The notes beneath the pieces were generated by a model. It did not search any database. It saw nothing but the letters and a program-made list of their open reading frames with translations, and was not told where the DNA came from. Shown one piece after another: positions 16,001-24,541 of a stretch of 64,000 bases of DNA; the stretch's first letter is position 1; the number at the start of each line of letters is the position of its first letter. The position numbers and the translations under genes were made by a program. The DNA comes from Microbacterium sp. Yaish 1 (GTDB taxonomy: Bacteria; Actinomycetota; Actinomycetes; Actinomycetales; Microbacteriaceae). Location of the stretch: the NCBI RefSeq assembly GCF_002245215.1, contig NZ_NPMR01000002.1, positions 1,219,557-1,283,556 on the forward strand, in the 5' to 3' direction.

Positions 16001-17776
16001 TCAGTTTACGTCGGGCGCTTGCGCGCGGGCGGGGCGGGGACGGCGCGGACGCTCGGCCTCGGGCGGCAGCTCGACCTCGTCGCGCCCGAGGGCGGCGAGG
16101 TGACTGCGGGAGATGTCGGCGACCGCCTGCGCGATCGCGGGGTCCTCGCCGCGGGCGAGGCCGGCGTACTCGAGGCGGATCGCGCCGTCGACCGGGGTCG
16201 CCTTGACCCACAGGCGCCGCCGCGGCACGAAGAGCCCCGCGAGCAGGCCGAGGGTGGCGAGGATCGCGAAGACGAGCACGAACGGCGCTCCCACATCGCG
16301 GTGGATCGAGAGCGAGACGTAGCGCTTGACCGCGGCTTCGGCTCCGGACGCGCGCTGGTCCTCGAACGTCACGGTGCCGCGCCCGCCGGGCAGGTCGACG
16401 GTCTGACCGGGTTCGAGCTCGAGGGACGCGACCCCCGAATCGCCACCGGCGATCTGCTCCATGCCGGTCGGGTCGAGGGTGTAGACCGAGCGAGGGGTGC
16501 CGTCGTCGATGCCGAGGTCGCCCTCGTAGACGCGGAAGGTCACGAGCGGGTTGGTGAGGTCGCCGTAGGCGGAGGCGATCGCCCCCGTCTCGAGCGTCGC
16601 GGCCGTCGGGTAGAAGAAGCCCGCGAATCCGAGCTGCTTCGGCATCCCGTCGGCGATCTTGACGACACCGATCGAGGTCATGTTGTTGTCCTGCGGCAGG
16701 AAGGGGACGTCCTCGCTGAACACGACCTCGCCGGCGGCGTCGCGGACGGTGATCGTGGGAGCGTAGCCGTTGCCCATCAGGTAGACGCGGTCACCCTCGA
16801 TCCCGTAGGGGTGGTTGACCCGCACCTCGCCGTCGCGCGGCTCCTGCCCGGGCTCGGTCACCGTGAGGTGGGCGAGGAAGTCACCGGCCATCCCGTGGCC
16901 CGGTCCCCCGCTGAACGGGCCGTACGTCACGTCGAACTTGTCGAGGGTCAGCGAGTAGGGCGGCATCTGGTCGGTGTCGACGAAGCGGCCCGGGTTGAAC
17001 GAGGTGTAGCCGAGGCCGAGCGAGTTGACGAACGTGTCGCCCTCGACGATGACGGTCTGGCCGGTGTACGTCAGCCCGCCGCCGATGCCGACCGAGATCA
17101 GCACACCCACGAGCGCACCGTGGAAGACGAGGTTGCCCGTCTCGCGCAGATAACCGCGCTCGGCAGACACGGATGCCACGGGGCCCGTGTCGTAGCGCTC
17201 GACGCGGTAGCCCGACTTGCGCAGCTGTCGCTGGGCCTCGTCGACGGCCGCCGACGCCGCGGCCGCGGCATCCTCGTCCTCGCTCAGAGCGACGCCGACC
17301 GTGCGGTGATCGGCCAGCCGGGACAGGCGCACGGGGGTGCGGGGCGGGCGCGACTTCAGCGCCTGCCAGTGGTGCTTCGTGCGGGGGATGACGCATCCGA
17401 CGAGCGAGACGAACAGCAGGATGTAGATGGCCGAGAACCACACCGAGGTGTAGACGTCGAACAGCTGCAGCGCGTCGAGGATCGGATACAGGTCGGGATT
17501 GTCGGTGCGCCACTGCGTCACGCCGTTGGGGTCGGCGCTGCGCTGGGGCACGATCGACCCCGGAATGGCCGCGATCGCGAGCAGGAGCAGCAGCACGAGC
17601 GCCGTGCGCATGCTCGTCAGCTGCCGCCAGCCCCACCGCAGCCACCCGACGAGCCCGAGCTGGGGCTGCGTGATCGGGCGGTCGCCGTCCGTCCCGCTGT
17701 CGTCGGGGGCGTCGGAGTGGTCGCCCGGTCGCAGCGGCGCCGAGGGATCGGCCTGGTCAGAGGAAGGTCGGGACAC
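16001..17776 (-). CDS. resB: cytochrome c biogenesis protein ResB
   Basis: 591 aa. A Pro/Asp-rich cytoplasmic tail (about 45 aa) precedes a helix, a loop with IPGSIVPQRS, two more helices (YTSVWFSAIYILLFVSLVGCVIP is the signature region) and a long extracytoplasmic domain with a final helix near residue 520. The standard ResB layout. It forms the haem delivery and ligation complex with CcsB. Its start overlaps the ccdA 3' end by 20 nt, so it is translationally coupled to ccdA. Confidence 0.94.
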   Translation of the reverse strand: MSRPSSDQADPSAPLRPGDHSDAPDDSGTDGDRPITQPQLGLVGWLRWGWRQLTSMRTALVLLLLLAIAAIPGSIVPQRSADPNGVTQWRTDNPDLYPILDALQLFDVYTSVWFSAIYILLFVSLVGCVIPRTKHHWQALKSRPPRTPVRLSRLADHRTVGVALSEDEDAAAAASAAVDEAQRQLRKSGYRVERYDTGPVASVSAERGYLRETGNLVFHGALVGVLISVGIGGGLTYTGQTVIVEGDTFVNSLGLGYTSFNPGRFVDTDQMPPYSLTLDKFDVTYGPFSGGPGHGMAGDFLAHLTVTEPGQEPRDGEVRVNHPYGIEGDRVYLMGNGYAPTITVRDAAGEVVFSEDVPFLPQDNNMTSIGVVKIADGMPKQLGFAGFFYPTAATLETGAIASAYGDLTNPLVTFRVYEGDLGIDDGTPRSVYTLDPTGMEQIAGGDSGVASLELEPGQTVDLPGGRGTVTFEDQRASGAEAAVKRYVSLSIHRDVGAPFVLVFAILATLGLLAGLFVPRRRLWVKATPVDGAIRLEYAGLARGEDPAIAQAVADISRSHLAALGRDEVELPPEAERPRRPRPARAQAPDVN

Positions 17777-18596
17777 CGGCCACCACTCCTTGGAAGACGG
17801 ACATGATCGTGGTCCAGACGCCGGTGACCATCAGCAGGCCGAGGACGACCAGCAGCGCTCCCCCGGCGATGTTCACGACGCGGATGTGCCGGCGCACGAA
17901 GGCGACCGAGCGGGTGGCCCAGCTCGCGCCCAGCGCCAGCAGGACGAAGGGGATGCCGAGCCCCAGGGAGTACGCGACCGCGAGAACCCCCGCACGGGTG
18001 GGATCGGCCTGGCTGAGGGCGATCGAGAGGATCGCGGCGAGGGTCGGACCGATGCAGGGAGCCCACCCGATGCCCATCGCGATGCCGAGCAGCGGCGCTC
18101 CGGCGAGGCCGAGGTTCTGCCGCAGCTGCGGCCGGTAGATCCGCTGCGCGAAGCCGAACATGCCGACGAACACGAGCCCCAGGACGATCACGATGGCGCC
18201 GAGGACGCGCGTGATGGCCTCCTGGTACTCGAAGAAGACGCGGCCGACCGTACCCGCGAAGACCCCCATCGCGAGGAAGACGACGGTGAAGCCCGCGATG
18301 AACAGCCCGACGCCGAGCAGCAGGCGACCGCGGCCCGGCGCCGACGTCGGAGAATCCGTCGAAACGCGGACCGACCCGGCGGCATCCTCCGAGGTTCGCG
18401 CGATTCTCCGAGTCTCATCGCGGCCGGCCGCCTGCCCGGCGGGCTCGCGCGGGGTGACCGCGCTGCCGAGGAAGCCGAGGTATCCGGGCACGAGGGGCAG
18501 CACGCACGGCGAGAGGAACGACACGAGGCCCGCGAGCACGGCGATCGGCACCGCGAGCCACAGGGCTCCGCCGAAGACGATCTCGCCCGGGTTCAC
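17757..18596 (-). CDS. ccdA: cytochrome c biogenesis protein CcdA (thiol electron carrier)
   Basis: 279 aa membrane protein passing reducing power from cytoplasmic thioredoxin to extracytoplasmic thioredoxin-like proteins. The paired catalytic cysteines are in FLSPCVLPLVPGYLGF (near residue 31) and GWAPCIGPTLAAIL (near 175). About six to seven helices; a Ser/Arg-rich insert of about 40 residues (residues 49-90) separates helices 1 and 2. Its start overlaps the stop of the thioredoxin-like gene by 4 nt (ATGA) and its end overlaps resB by 20 nt. Confidence 0.94.
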   Translation of the reverse strand: MNPGEIVFGGALWLAVPIAVLAGLVSFLSPCVLPLVPGYLGFLGSAVTPREPAGQAAGRDETRRIARTSEDAAGSVRVSTDSPTSAPGRGRLLLGVGLFIAGFTVVFLAMGVFAGTVGRVFFEYQEAITRVLGAIVIVLGLVFVGMFGFAQRIYRPQLRQNLGLAGAPLLGIAMGIGWAPCIGPTLAAILSIALSQADPTRAGVLAVAYSLGLGIPFVLLALGASWATRSVAFVRRHIRVVNIAGGALLVVLGLLMVTGVWTTIMSVFQGVVAGVPTFL

Positions 18597-19207
18597 GACG
18601 ATCCCGCGCCGGCGCCCGCCTTCGCGGCGTCCTCGACGAGGGTGCGCAGGATGCCGGCATCCCGCAGCTGCCCGACGATGCGGGCGGCCACCCGGCCCTC
18701 GGTGTCGAGCACGAGCGTCGTCGGCGCCGCCTGCACCGACGCGGATGCCGCGAGCGCGAGCTTCAGCTCACCGTCGCCCTGCATGAGGAGCGAGGGATAG
18801 CTGATGCCGTAGTTCTGCTCGAAAGCCGACGCCTGCTCGGGTCCGTCGTAGATGTTGATGCCCAGGAACTCCGCGCCGACCTCCTGCGTGTCGGTGTAGA
18901 CCTCTTCGAGCAGCGGCGCCTCGGCGCGGCACGGTCCGCACTGGGCGTACCAGAAGTTGAGGACGAGCGGCTTTCCGGCGTAGTCCGCGCTCGAGATCGT
19001 CGAGCCGTCGACGGCCGTTCCGGTGAACTCGATCGGAGCGCCGCGCTCGGCCTCGGGGATCTCCGTCGTCGTGCCGTCGCCCGAGATGAACCCCTTGTTG
19101 TCGCCGTCGCGGTACTGCCCGGCGAGGTCGTCGTTGGGGTTCGAGCAGGCGGCGAGACCCGCCGCGAGCCCGAGGGCGAGGACGGCGGCCACGAGGCGGC
19201 GCTTCAT
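18593..19207 (-). CDS. TlpA-family lipoprotein thiol-disulfide reductase
   Basis: 204 aa. The signal peptide MKRRLVAAVLALGLAAGLAAC ends in a lipobox, so the protein should be lipid-anchored outside the membrane. The thioredoxin fold carries WYAQCGPCRAEAP (CxxC). The ATG at 19207 gives this signal peptide; the open frame upstream is not. In system II it reduces apocytochrome CxxCH cysteines using electrons from CcdA (ResA/CcsX role). The stop overlaps ccdA by 4 nt and the start overlaps the phosphatase stop by 1 nt (TGATG). Confidence 0.93.
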   Translation of the reverse strand: MKRRLVAAVLALGLAAGLAACSNPNDDLAGQYRDGDNKGFISGDGTTTEIPEAERGAPIEFTGTAVDGSTISSADYAGKPLVLNFWYAQCGPCRAEAPLLEEVYTDTQEVGAEFLGINIYDGPEQASAFEQNYGISYPSLLMQGDGELKLALAASASVQAAPTTLVLDTEGRVAARIVGQLRDAGILRTLVEDAAKAGAGAGSS

Positions 19208-19848
19208 CAGACGGCTCCTACATCGACGGCGCCCGCGGTCGACGCGGGCTCGGCGTACGCGACCTCGCGCCACGCAGCGCGCTCTCCCCCGTCACCGAGC
19301 TCGAAGCTCGTGACGCTCGAGAGGGCGCACCGGCGCCGACGGGGGTCATGGCGCAGCGGCTCGCCCGCGATCGCGAGGTGGGTGATCCAGATCGGCAGCT
19401 GGTGCGAGACGATCACGACGTCGCCCGAATCCGTCGCGTGCCACAGATCCCGCATCGCGGCATCCATGCGCGCGACGATCTCGAGGTAGGGCTCTCCCCA
19501 GCTCGGCGTGGCGGGCGTGCGCAGGTGCCACCAGTTCCAGGGATTGACGAGGGCGTTGCGCATGCGCCGCCCCTCGAAGACGTTGTGCGGCTCGATGACG
19601 CGCTCGTCGATGACGGGGTCGAGGCCGAAGAGCTCGGTGAACGGCTCCGACGACTCACGCGTGCGCTGCAGTGGCGACGACATCAAGGCGGTGACCGGCC
19701 GGTCGAGCGACGAGACGTACTCGGCAGCGGAGCGCGCCATGCGCCGGCCGTCCTCGCTCAGCCCGAAGTGCGGCAGCCGTCCGTAGAGCACGCGCTGGGG
19801 GTTGTGGACCTCACCGTGGCGCACGAGATGGAGACGGGCTGCGGGCAC
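19207..19848 (-). CDS. histidine phosphatase family protein
   Basis: 213 aa phosphoglycerate-mutase-like fold: LVRHGEVHNP (catalytic His about residue 10), then SSPLQRTRESSEP, ERVIEP and VIVSHQLPI with the second His. The substrate is unknown. The GTG at 19848 is preceded by TAGACT at 7 nt, which decides the start. First gene of the ccsB-resB-ccdA operon, an arrangement common in actinomycetes, though no role in cytochrome assembly is established. Confidence 0.9.
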   Translation of the reverse strand: MPAARLHLVRHGEVHNPQRVLYGRLPHFGLSEDGRRMARSAAEYVSSLDRPVTALMSSPLQRTRESSEPFTELFGLDPVIDERVIEPHNVFEGRRMRNALVNPWNWWHLRTPATPSWGEPYLEIVARMDAAMRDLWHATDSGDVVIVSHQLPIWITHLAIAGEPLRHDPRRRRCALSSVTSFELGDGGERAAWREVAYAEPASTAGAVDVGAV

Positions 19849-19861
19849 GGTCTCCAGTCTA
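19849..19861 (-). promoter_or_regulatory. leaderless promoter of the cytochrome c biogenesis operon
   Basis: TAGACT (19856-19861) is 7 nt before the GTG start of the phosphatase gene. Confidence 0.6.
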
Positions 19862-19873
19862 CGGCGGCGGCTC

Positions 19874-20596
19874 CTATGCGGACCCTGAGCGCTCGGGTGC
19901 GGTGCCCGGGCCCGAGGCCCGTCCTCGCCGCAGCTCGCGCACACGGGAGACGATGAACCAGACGACGAGCACCGCGACGACGATGATCACGATCAGCTGG
20001 AAGATCTCGGCGTACTGCTCGACGATGTGCCAGTTCTCGCCGAGGAGGAAGCCCGCCATCACGAAGATGGAGTTCCAGATGAGGCTGCCCGCCGTCGTGA
20101 GCAGCCCGAACTTCCACCAGTGCATCCGTGCGACGCCCGCGGGAATCGAGATGAGGCTCCGGAACAGCGGCACCATCCGGCCGAAGAACACGGCGATCGA
20201 CCCGTGCTTCTCGAACCAGTGCACCGACCGCACCACGTCGTCGCCGGTCACCAGCGGCATCCGGTCGGCGATCCGGCGCAGACGATCCGCGCCCAGCCAC
20301 CGGCCGAGGAGATACAGGATGAACGCCCCGGCGACCGATCCGAAGGTGGTCCACAGGATCGCCTCCGCGAGCGTGAACGACCCGCGTGATGCCGCCAGCC
20401 CGGCCATCGGAAGCACGACCTCGCTGGGGATCGGCGGGAAGAGGTTGTCCATCCCGACCGCGATCGCGGCGCCGGCCGGCCCGATCGTGTCCATCAGCGA
20501 GACGGTCCAGTCGGCGAGCGTCGTCAGCCACGACCCGCCCTCATCGGCGGAGGCGTCCGACGCGTGCGCGTAGGCGGTGCGGGTCATGACGGTCAT
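19874..20596 (-). CDS. DedA-family membrane protein
   Basis: 240 aa. The SNARE-associated/DedA signature is clear: LFPPIPSEVVLP, then GSVAGAFILYLLGRWLG, FFGRMVPLFRSLISIPAG with its conserved Arg, and four to six helices. DedA proteins are thought to move lipid carriers or phospholipids across the membrane. Two ATGs are possible (20596 and 20587); a GAAGG ribosome site upstream fits the first. It diverges from aspS. Confidence 0.9.
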   Translation of the reverse strand: MTVMTRTAYAHASDASADEGGSWLTTLADWTVSLMDTIGPAGAAIAVGMDNLFPPIPSEVVLPMAGLAASRGSFTLAEAILWTTFGSVAGAFILYLLGRWLGADRLRRIADRMPLVTGDDVVRSVHWFEKHGSIAVFFGRMVPLFRSLISIPAGVARMHWWKFGLLTTAGSLIWNSIFVMAGFLLGENWHIVEQYAEIFQLIVIIVVAVLVVWFIVSRVRELRRGRASGPGTAPERSGSA

Positions 20597-20681
20597 CGGG
20601 TGCCTTCGCGCTCGGTGATCGGATGCCCGGGCGGGCCCCGCGCACAGCCTAGGGCCGCGACGTCGGAGATAGCTGGACGCG

Positions 20682-20695
20682 TAGACTCTCCCCTC
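20682..20695 (+). promoter_or_regulatory. leaderless promoter of aspS
   Basis: TAGACT (20682-20687), 8 nt before the GTG start; no Shine-Dalgarno sequence. Confidence 0.55.
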
Positions 20696-22036
20696 GTGAG
20701 TGAACGCGTTCTCGTCCAGCAGCTGCAGGCCCGCCCCGACGGCCCCGTTTCGGTGTCCGGATGGGTCGAGACCGTCCGCGATCAGAAGAAGGTGCAGTTC
20801 GTCATCCTCCGCGATGAGACCGGCGCCGTGCAGCTGGTCAACCCCGCCACCCGGCCGGCGGAGGACGGCAGCGAGCAGGATGCCGCGGCCCTCGCCCTCA
20901 CCGAGCTGATCTCGAACCTCTCGACGGGCACCTTCCTCACCGTCACGGGCGAGCTCAAGCACGACGAGCGCGTCAAGCTCGGCGGCGTCGAGATCAAGGT
21001 CGGCGCTCTCGACATCGCGGCCGCCGCCCTCCCCGAGACGCCCATCGCCGCCGACTCCGGTCTCGACAAGCGCATGGACTGGCGCTTCCTCGACCTGCGC
21101 CAGCGCCGCAACAACCTGATCTTCCGCGTGCAGACGACGTTCGAGCACGCGATGCGCACGTACTGGATCGAGCGCGACTACATCGAGATCCACTCCCCCA
21201 AGCTCATGGCCTCGGCATCCGAATCGGCCGCCGAGCTGTTCGAGGTGCCCTACTTCGAGGACAAGACCGCGTACCTCGCCCAGAGCCCGCAGTTCTTCAA
21301 GCAGATGGCGCAGTCCGCGGGCTTCGGCAAGATCTTCGAGATCGGCGACGTCTTCCGCGCCGACCCGTCCTTCACCTCGCGACACGCGACCGAGTTCACC
21401 TCGATCGACGCCGAGATCAGCTGGATCGACTCGCACGAGGACGTCGCCGCGATGCAGGAGGAGCTCCTGCAGTTCGCCTTCCAGGCCGTCAAGGACAAGC
21501 ACGGCGACGAGATCGCGGAGCTGTTCGGCGTCGAGGTGCAGGTTCCGCAGACCCCGTTCCCGCGCATCCCCCTCGCCGAGGCCCGTGAGATCGTCGCGGC
21601 ACGCGGATACGACATCCCGCGCACCGACGGCGACCTCGACCCCGAGGGCGAGCGCCAGATCTCGGCGCACGTGCTGGAGACGTACGGGCACCAGTTCGTC
21701 TTCATCACCGATTACCACCCCGAGATCCGCGCGTTCTACCACATGCGCGACGAGGAGACCGGGCTGACCAAGTCGTACGATCTGCTCTTCAACGGCGTCG
21801 AGATCACGACCGGCGCACAGCGCGAGCATCGCGTCGACGTGCTCATCGAGCAGGCCAAGGAGAAGGGGCTCGACCCCGAGCACCTCGACTTCTACCTCGA
21901 CTTCTTCCGCTACGGCGCCCCGCCGCACGGCGGTTTCGGCATGGGTCTCGCGCGCGTGCTGATGCTGCTGCTCGGCGAATCGTCGATCCGCGAGGTGACC
22001 TACCTCTTCCGCGGTCCGACGCGCCTCGCCCCGTAA
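20696..22036 (+). CDS. aspS: aspartyl-tRNA synthetase, archaeal/eukaryotic type (probably aspartate--tRNA(Asn) ligase)
   Basis: 446 aa, well short of the roughly 590 aa of ordinary bacterial AspRS because the bacterial insertion (GAD) domain is absent. An N-terminal OB-fold (VSGWVETVRDQKKVQFV) binds the anticodon; class II motif 2 reads FEIGDVFRADPSFTSRHATEF, and motif 3 GGFGMGLARVLMLLL. PFPRIPLAEAREI, GAQREHR and YGAPPHGG are features of the archaeal group. If it is the only AspRS it would charge both tRNA-Asp and tRNA-Asn, with Asn made by GatCAB (inference). The GTG at 20696 is set by the leaderless promoter. Confidence 0.92.
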   Translation: MSERVLVQQLQARPDGPVSVSGWVETVRDQKKVQFVILRDETGAVQLVNPATRPAEDGSEQDAAALALTELISNLSTGTFLTVTGELKHDERVKLGGVEIKVGALDIAAAALPETPIAADSGLDKRMDWRFLDLRQRRNNLIFRVQTTFEHAMRTYWIERDYIEIHSPKLMASASESAAELFEVPYFEDKTAYLAQSPQFFKQMAQSAGFGKIFEIGDVFRADPSFTSRHATEFTSIDAEISWIDSHEDVAAMQEELLQFAFQAVKDKHGDEIAELFGVEVQVPQTPFPRIPLAEAREIVAARGYDIPRTDGDLDPEGERQISAHVLETYGHQFVFITDYHPEIRAFYHMRDEETGLTKSYDLLFNGVEITTGAQREHRVDVLIEQAKEKGLDPEHLDFYLDFFRYGAPPHGGFGMGLARVLMLLLGESSIREVTYLFRGPTRLAP

Positions 22037-22125
22037 CACATCCCCCCGCGCACCCGGCAAGCGCTCAGCCGGCGTTCGCCGTCGCACGTATCGTGGCTTC
22101 TTCCGTGATGGAAGGAGCAGAACAT

Positions 22126-23319
22126 ATGTGGGACGGGTGGATGGAGTTCGCCGTCGCTGTGCTGGTGGGCCTCGCGGTCGCGGTCGTGATCGCGGTGGTC
22201 GCTCATGTCGCGCTGCGCATCGCCGCGCGACGGCAGCGCTGGCCCGAGGTCCTCAGCCGCCGTTCGCGTGCGTCGTTCCGTTCCCTGCTCGTCGCCATCG
22301 TGCTGTGGGCGGCGGTGCAGACGGCGTTCCCCGATGAGCTGTGGCGGTCGGTCCTCGGACAGATCCTGACGATCGTCATCATCGCCGCGAGCGCCTGGCT
22401 GCTCGCATCCCTCGTACTCGTCGTCACCGACGTCGCTCTCGGCCGCTACCGCATCGACGTGCCCGACAACCGCGTCGCCCGCCGCATCCGTACGCAGATG
22501 CTGATCGTGCGCCGCCTCGCCGTCGCGATCATCATCGTGATCGGCATCGGGGCGGTGCTGCTCACGTTCGACTCCGTCCGCGCGGTGGGCGCGAGCGTCC
22601 TGGCCTCGGCCGGTATCGCATCGGTGGTCGCGGGACTCGCCGCCCAGTCCGTGCTCGCGAACGTCTTCGCGGGCCTTCAGATCGTCTTCAGCGATGCTCT
22701 CCGCGTCGACGATGTCGTGGTGGCCGACGGCGAGTGGGGCCGCGTCGGCGAGATCACCCTGAGCTACGTCGTCCTCGATCTCTGGGACGACCGGCGCCTC
22801 GTCCTGCCGTGCACCTACTTCACCACGACCCCGTTCGAGAACTGGACCCGGCGCGGCTCGGAGCTGCTGGGCGCCGTCGAGATGGACCTCGACTGGAACG
22901 TCTCCCCCGCCGCGATGCGAGCCCACCTGCACGACGTGCTCGAGAAGACCGACCTCTGGGATCGCCGGACCTCCGTGCTGCAGGTGACGGATGCCGTCGC
23001 CGGCTATGTGCGTGTGCGCATCCTGGTCACCGCGAAGGACGCCCCCACCCTGTTCGACCTCCGCTGCCTCGTGCGCGAGGCGATGGTCACATGGGTGCAG
23101 CGCACGATGCCGCAGGCCGTTCCGGTGCAGCGGATCGTCATGTCGGATGCCGCGGCCCCCGGCCACGGCAGCGACCACCACGTCACGCACGACCCCACAC
23201 CGACCAACGACGGGCTCTTCACCGGCAGTGCCGAGGCCGAGCGCCGGGCGAGCACGTTCACGAACGCGATCCCGGTGGTCATGACGGAGGAGCTCGCCGA
23301 GCGCGATCGGCGGGACTGA
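22126..23319 (+). CDS. mechanosensitive ion channel (MscS family)
   Basis: 397 aa. Four N-terminal helices, the last being the pore helix with Ala/Gly packing (GASVLASAGIASVVAGLAAQSVLANVFAGLQIVFSDA), then the MscS beta domain (RVDDVVVADGEWGRVGEITLSYVVL). It opens under membrane tension during osmotic downshock. The ATG at 22126 was chosen over 22093 and 22108 because GGAAGGAG (22110-22117) lies 8 nt upstream. The His-rich stretch near residue 347 and the C-terminal tail are not conserved parts of the family. Confidence 0.92.
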   Translation: MWDGWMEFAVAVLVGLAVAVVIAVVAHVALRIAARRQRWPEVLSRRSRASFRSLLVAIVLWAAVQTAFPDELWRSVLGQILTIVIIAASAWLLASLVLVVTDVALGRYRIDVPDNRVARRIRTQMLIVRRLAVAIIIVIGIGAVLLTFDSVRAVGASVLASAGIASVVAGLAAQSVLANVFAGLQIVFSDALRVDDVVVADGEWGRVGEITLSYVVLDLWDDRRLVLPCTYFTTTPFENWTRRGSELLGAVEMDLDWNVSPAAMRAHLHDVLEKTDLWDRRTSVLQVTDAVAGYVRVRILVTAKDAPTLFDLRCLVREAMVTWVQRTMPQAVPVQRIVMSDAAAPGHGSDHHVTHDPTPTNDGLFTGSAEAERRASTFTNAIPVVMTEELAERDRRD

Positions 23320-23354
23320 GAGACCCCCGGGCCGGGCCGGTCGAGGCCGGCGGG

Positions 23355-23657
23355 TCAGACCTCGAAGTCGACCGAGATCCGACTCGCGACGACGCCGCGG
23401 ACGAAGGCGGCGACCTCCTGGTGAGCCGGGTGCACCTGGTACGCCTCCAGACCGGCGACGTCGTCGAAGTCGGCGACGAGGGCGACGTCGCCGTTGACAT
23501 CGGCGTAGGCCGCGTTCGGCCCGATGCTCAGTGAGCGGATCGAGGGGACGACACCGACCAGGCCCTGGATGCGGCGTGCCACCTCGGCGGCCTGCTCGGC
23601 TCGGGTGTCGGCGTCTTCGGCGGCGAGCTTCCAGGCGACGACGTGGCGGATGGTCAT
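23355..23657 (-). CDS. Dabb (stress-responsive A/B barrel) domain protein
   Basis: 100 aa. MTIRHVVAWKL opening, SLSIGPNAAYADVNGDVALVADFDD and HPAHQEVAAFVR are the Dabb ferredoxin-like fold pattern. These small dimers have varied or unknown roles. The ATG at 23657 follows GAGGAG and overlaps the preceding glutaredoxin gene by 4 nt, so the two are co-translated. Confidence 0.88.
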   Translation of the reverse strand: MTIRHVVAWKLAAEDADTRAEQAAEVARRIQGLVGVVPSIRSLSIGPNAAYADVNGDVALVADFDDVAGLEAYQVHPAHQEVAAFVRGVVASRISVDFEV

Positions 23658-23932
23658 GCGGACTCCTCGGTCGGGGTCGGGGTTTCGTCGGTCAGCGCGG
23701 CGCGCAGCCGGTCGGCGGACACGCGCCAGTGCGCGTGAAGGCGGTCGTCGATCAACACGACGGGGATCTTCTCCCACCACCGCTCGAAGAGCGCCGGGTC
23801 GTCGAAGATCGACCTCTCGACGACCTCGACCTCCGCGTCGCCGGGCAGGTCGGCCACGACCGTGTCGACGATCTCTCGGGCGACGTCGCAGAGGTGACAG
23901 CCGGGCTTGGAGATGAGCGTCAGCGTGGACAT
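23654..23932 (-). CDS. glutaredoxin-like protein
   Basis: 92 aa. A thioredoxin-fold protein with KPGCHLCDVARE (CxxC near residue 12) and IPVVLIDD, the cis-Pro region. It resembles the DUF836/glutaredoxin-2 group of actinobacteria. The ATG at 23932 fits the fold; it follows the rhodanese gene by 16 nt and overlaps the Dabb gene by 4 nt, forming a three-gene redox operon. The redox partner is unknown. Confidence 0.9.
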   Translation of the reverse strand: MSTLTLISKPGCHLCDVAREIVDTVVADLPGDAEVEVVERSIFDDPALFERWWEKIPVVLIDDRLHAHWRVSADRLRAALTDETPTPTEESA

Positions 23933-23948
23933 CGGTGGCGCGGCGCTC

Positions 23949-24242
23949 TCAGCGCTCGAGCTCGAAGCCGCGCGCGGCCCATTCGCCCGTGCCGCCGGTG
24001 ACGTTCGTCGCGTCGTAGCCGCGCGCCTCGAGGGCGGCGACGACCTGCGCCGATCGTCCGCCGGCCTGGCAGATGACGTCGAAGGCACCGTCGGGCAGCT
24101 CGTCGATGCGATCGCCGAGCTGCGACATCGGGATGCTGATCGCACCCGGGACGCGTCCCGCGGCGAACTCGTGATCCTCGCGCACGTCGATGAGGGGGAT
24201 GTCGCGGCCCGCGCGGAGCTCGTCGATGGTGATGGATTTCAT
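23949..24242 (-). CDS. rhodanese-like domain protein
   Basis: 97 aa single rhodanese domain: PLIDVREDHEFAAGRVPGAISIP and the active-site loop ICQAGGRSA with the catalytic Cys. Probably carries sulfur as a persulfide. It heads the operon with glutaredoxin and Dabb genes. A TAGGCT hexamer is seen upstream, but here a GGAGGA ribosome site lies between it and the ATG, so this mRNA has a short leader. Confidence 0.93.
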   Translation of the reverse strand: MKSITIDELRAGRDIPLIDVREDHEFAAGRVPGAISIPMSQLGDRIDELPDGAFDVICQAGGRSAQVVAALEARGYDATNVTGGTGEWAARGFELER

Positions 24243-24306
24243 GCTCGTTCCTCCACGTTCAGCCTAGGCCGCGGCGAGGCGGGGCGGCCGCATCCGGAAA
24301 GCACGA

Positions 24307-24338
24307 AGCGCCCCTCGGCCGGAGCCGAACGGGGCGCT
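24307..24338 (-). terminator. terminator of the bS22 gene
   Basis: AGCGCCCC-TCGGC (24307-24319) pairs with GCCGA (24324-24328) and GGGGCGCT (24331-24338), a 13-bp stem with one 2-nt bulge, 19 nt after the bS22 stop codon. Confidence 0.7.
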
Positions 24339-24356
24339 CAGTGACGTCGCCGCGAC

Positions 24357-24455
24357 TTACTTCTTGTTGCGGCGCTGGTGGCGAGTCTTGCGAAGCAGCT
24401 TGCGGTGCTTCTTCTTCGCCATGCGCTTGCGGCGCTTCTTGATGACAGAACCCAC
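24357..24455 (-). CDS. ribosomal protein bS22 (AURKAIP1/COX24 domain)
   Basis: A 32-aa, extremely basic protein: MGSVIKKRRKRMAKKKHRK begins it and LLRKTRHQRRNKK ends it. This is the actinobacterial small-subunit protein bS22 (the Rv0500B-type protein). The start is GTG at 24455. It lies 83 nt behind the HTH gene, the same pairing as Rv0500A/Rv0500B in mycobacteria, and is followed by a strong terminator. A TAGACT hexamer at 24536-24541 gives it its own promoter and a structured leader. Confidence 0.93.
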   Translation of the reverse strand: MGSVIKKRRKRMAKKKHRKLLRKTRHQRRNKK

Positions 24456-24541
24456 GGAAAACCTCACTATGTCAGGGTCTGGACGCATCTCGTCTGCGTC
24501 CGGGAACAGGCACCTCGCGAAAAATGCCTCGGATCAGTCTA
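24456..24541 (-). promoter_or_regulatory. promoter and structured 5' leader of bS22
   Basis: TAGACT (24536-24541) overlaps the HTH stop codon; the predicted leader of about 70 nt holds a perfect 7-bp hairpin (GGACGCA 24481-24487 with TGCGTCC 24495-24501) and a second stem AGGCA...TGCCT before the GTG. The first hairpin could instead end transcription of the HTH gene. Confidence 0.45.

Noticed and set aside
20596..22087. Extension of the DedA protein through the antisense of aspS
   Set aside because: The long frame is the complement of a conserved synthetase; the DedA signature begins only after the ATG at 20596.
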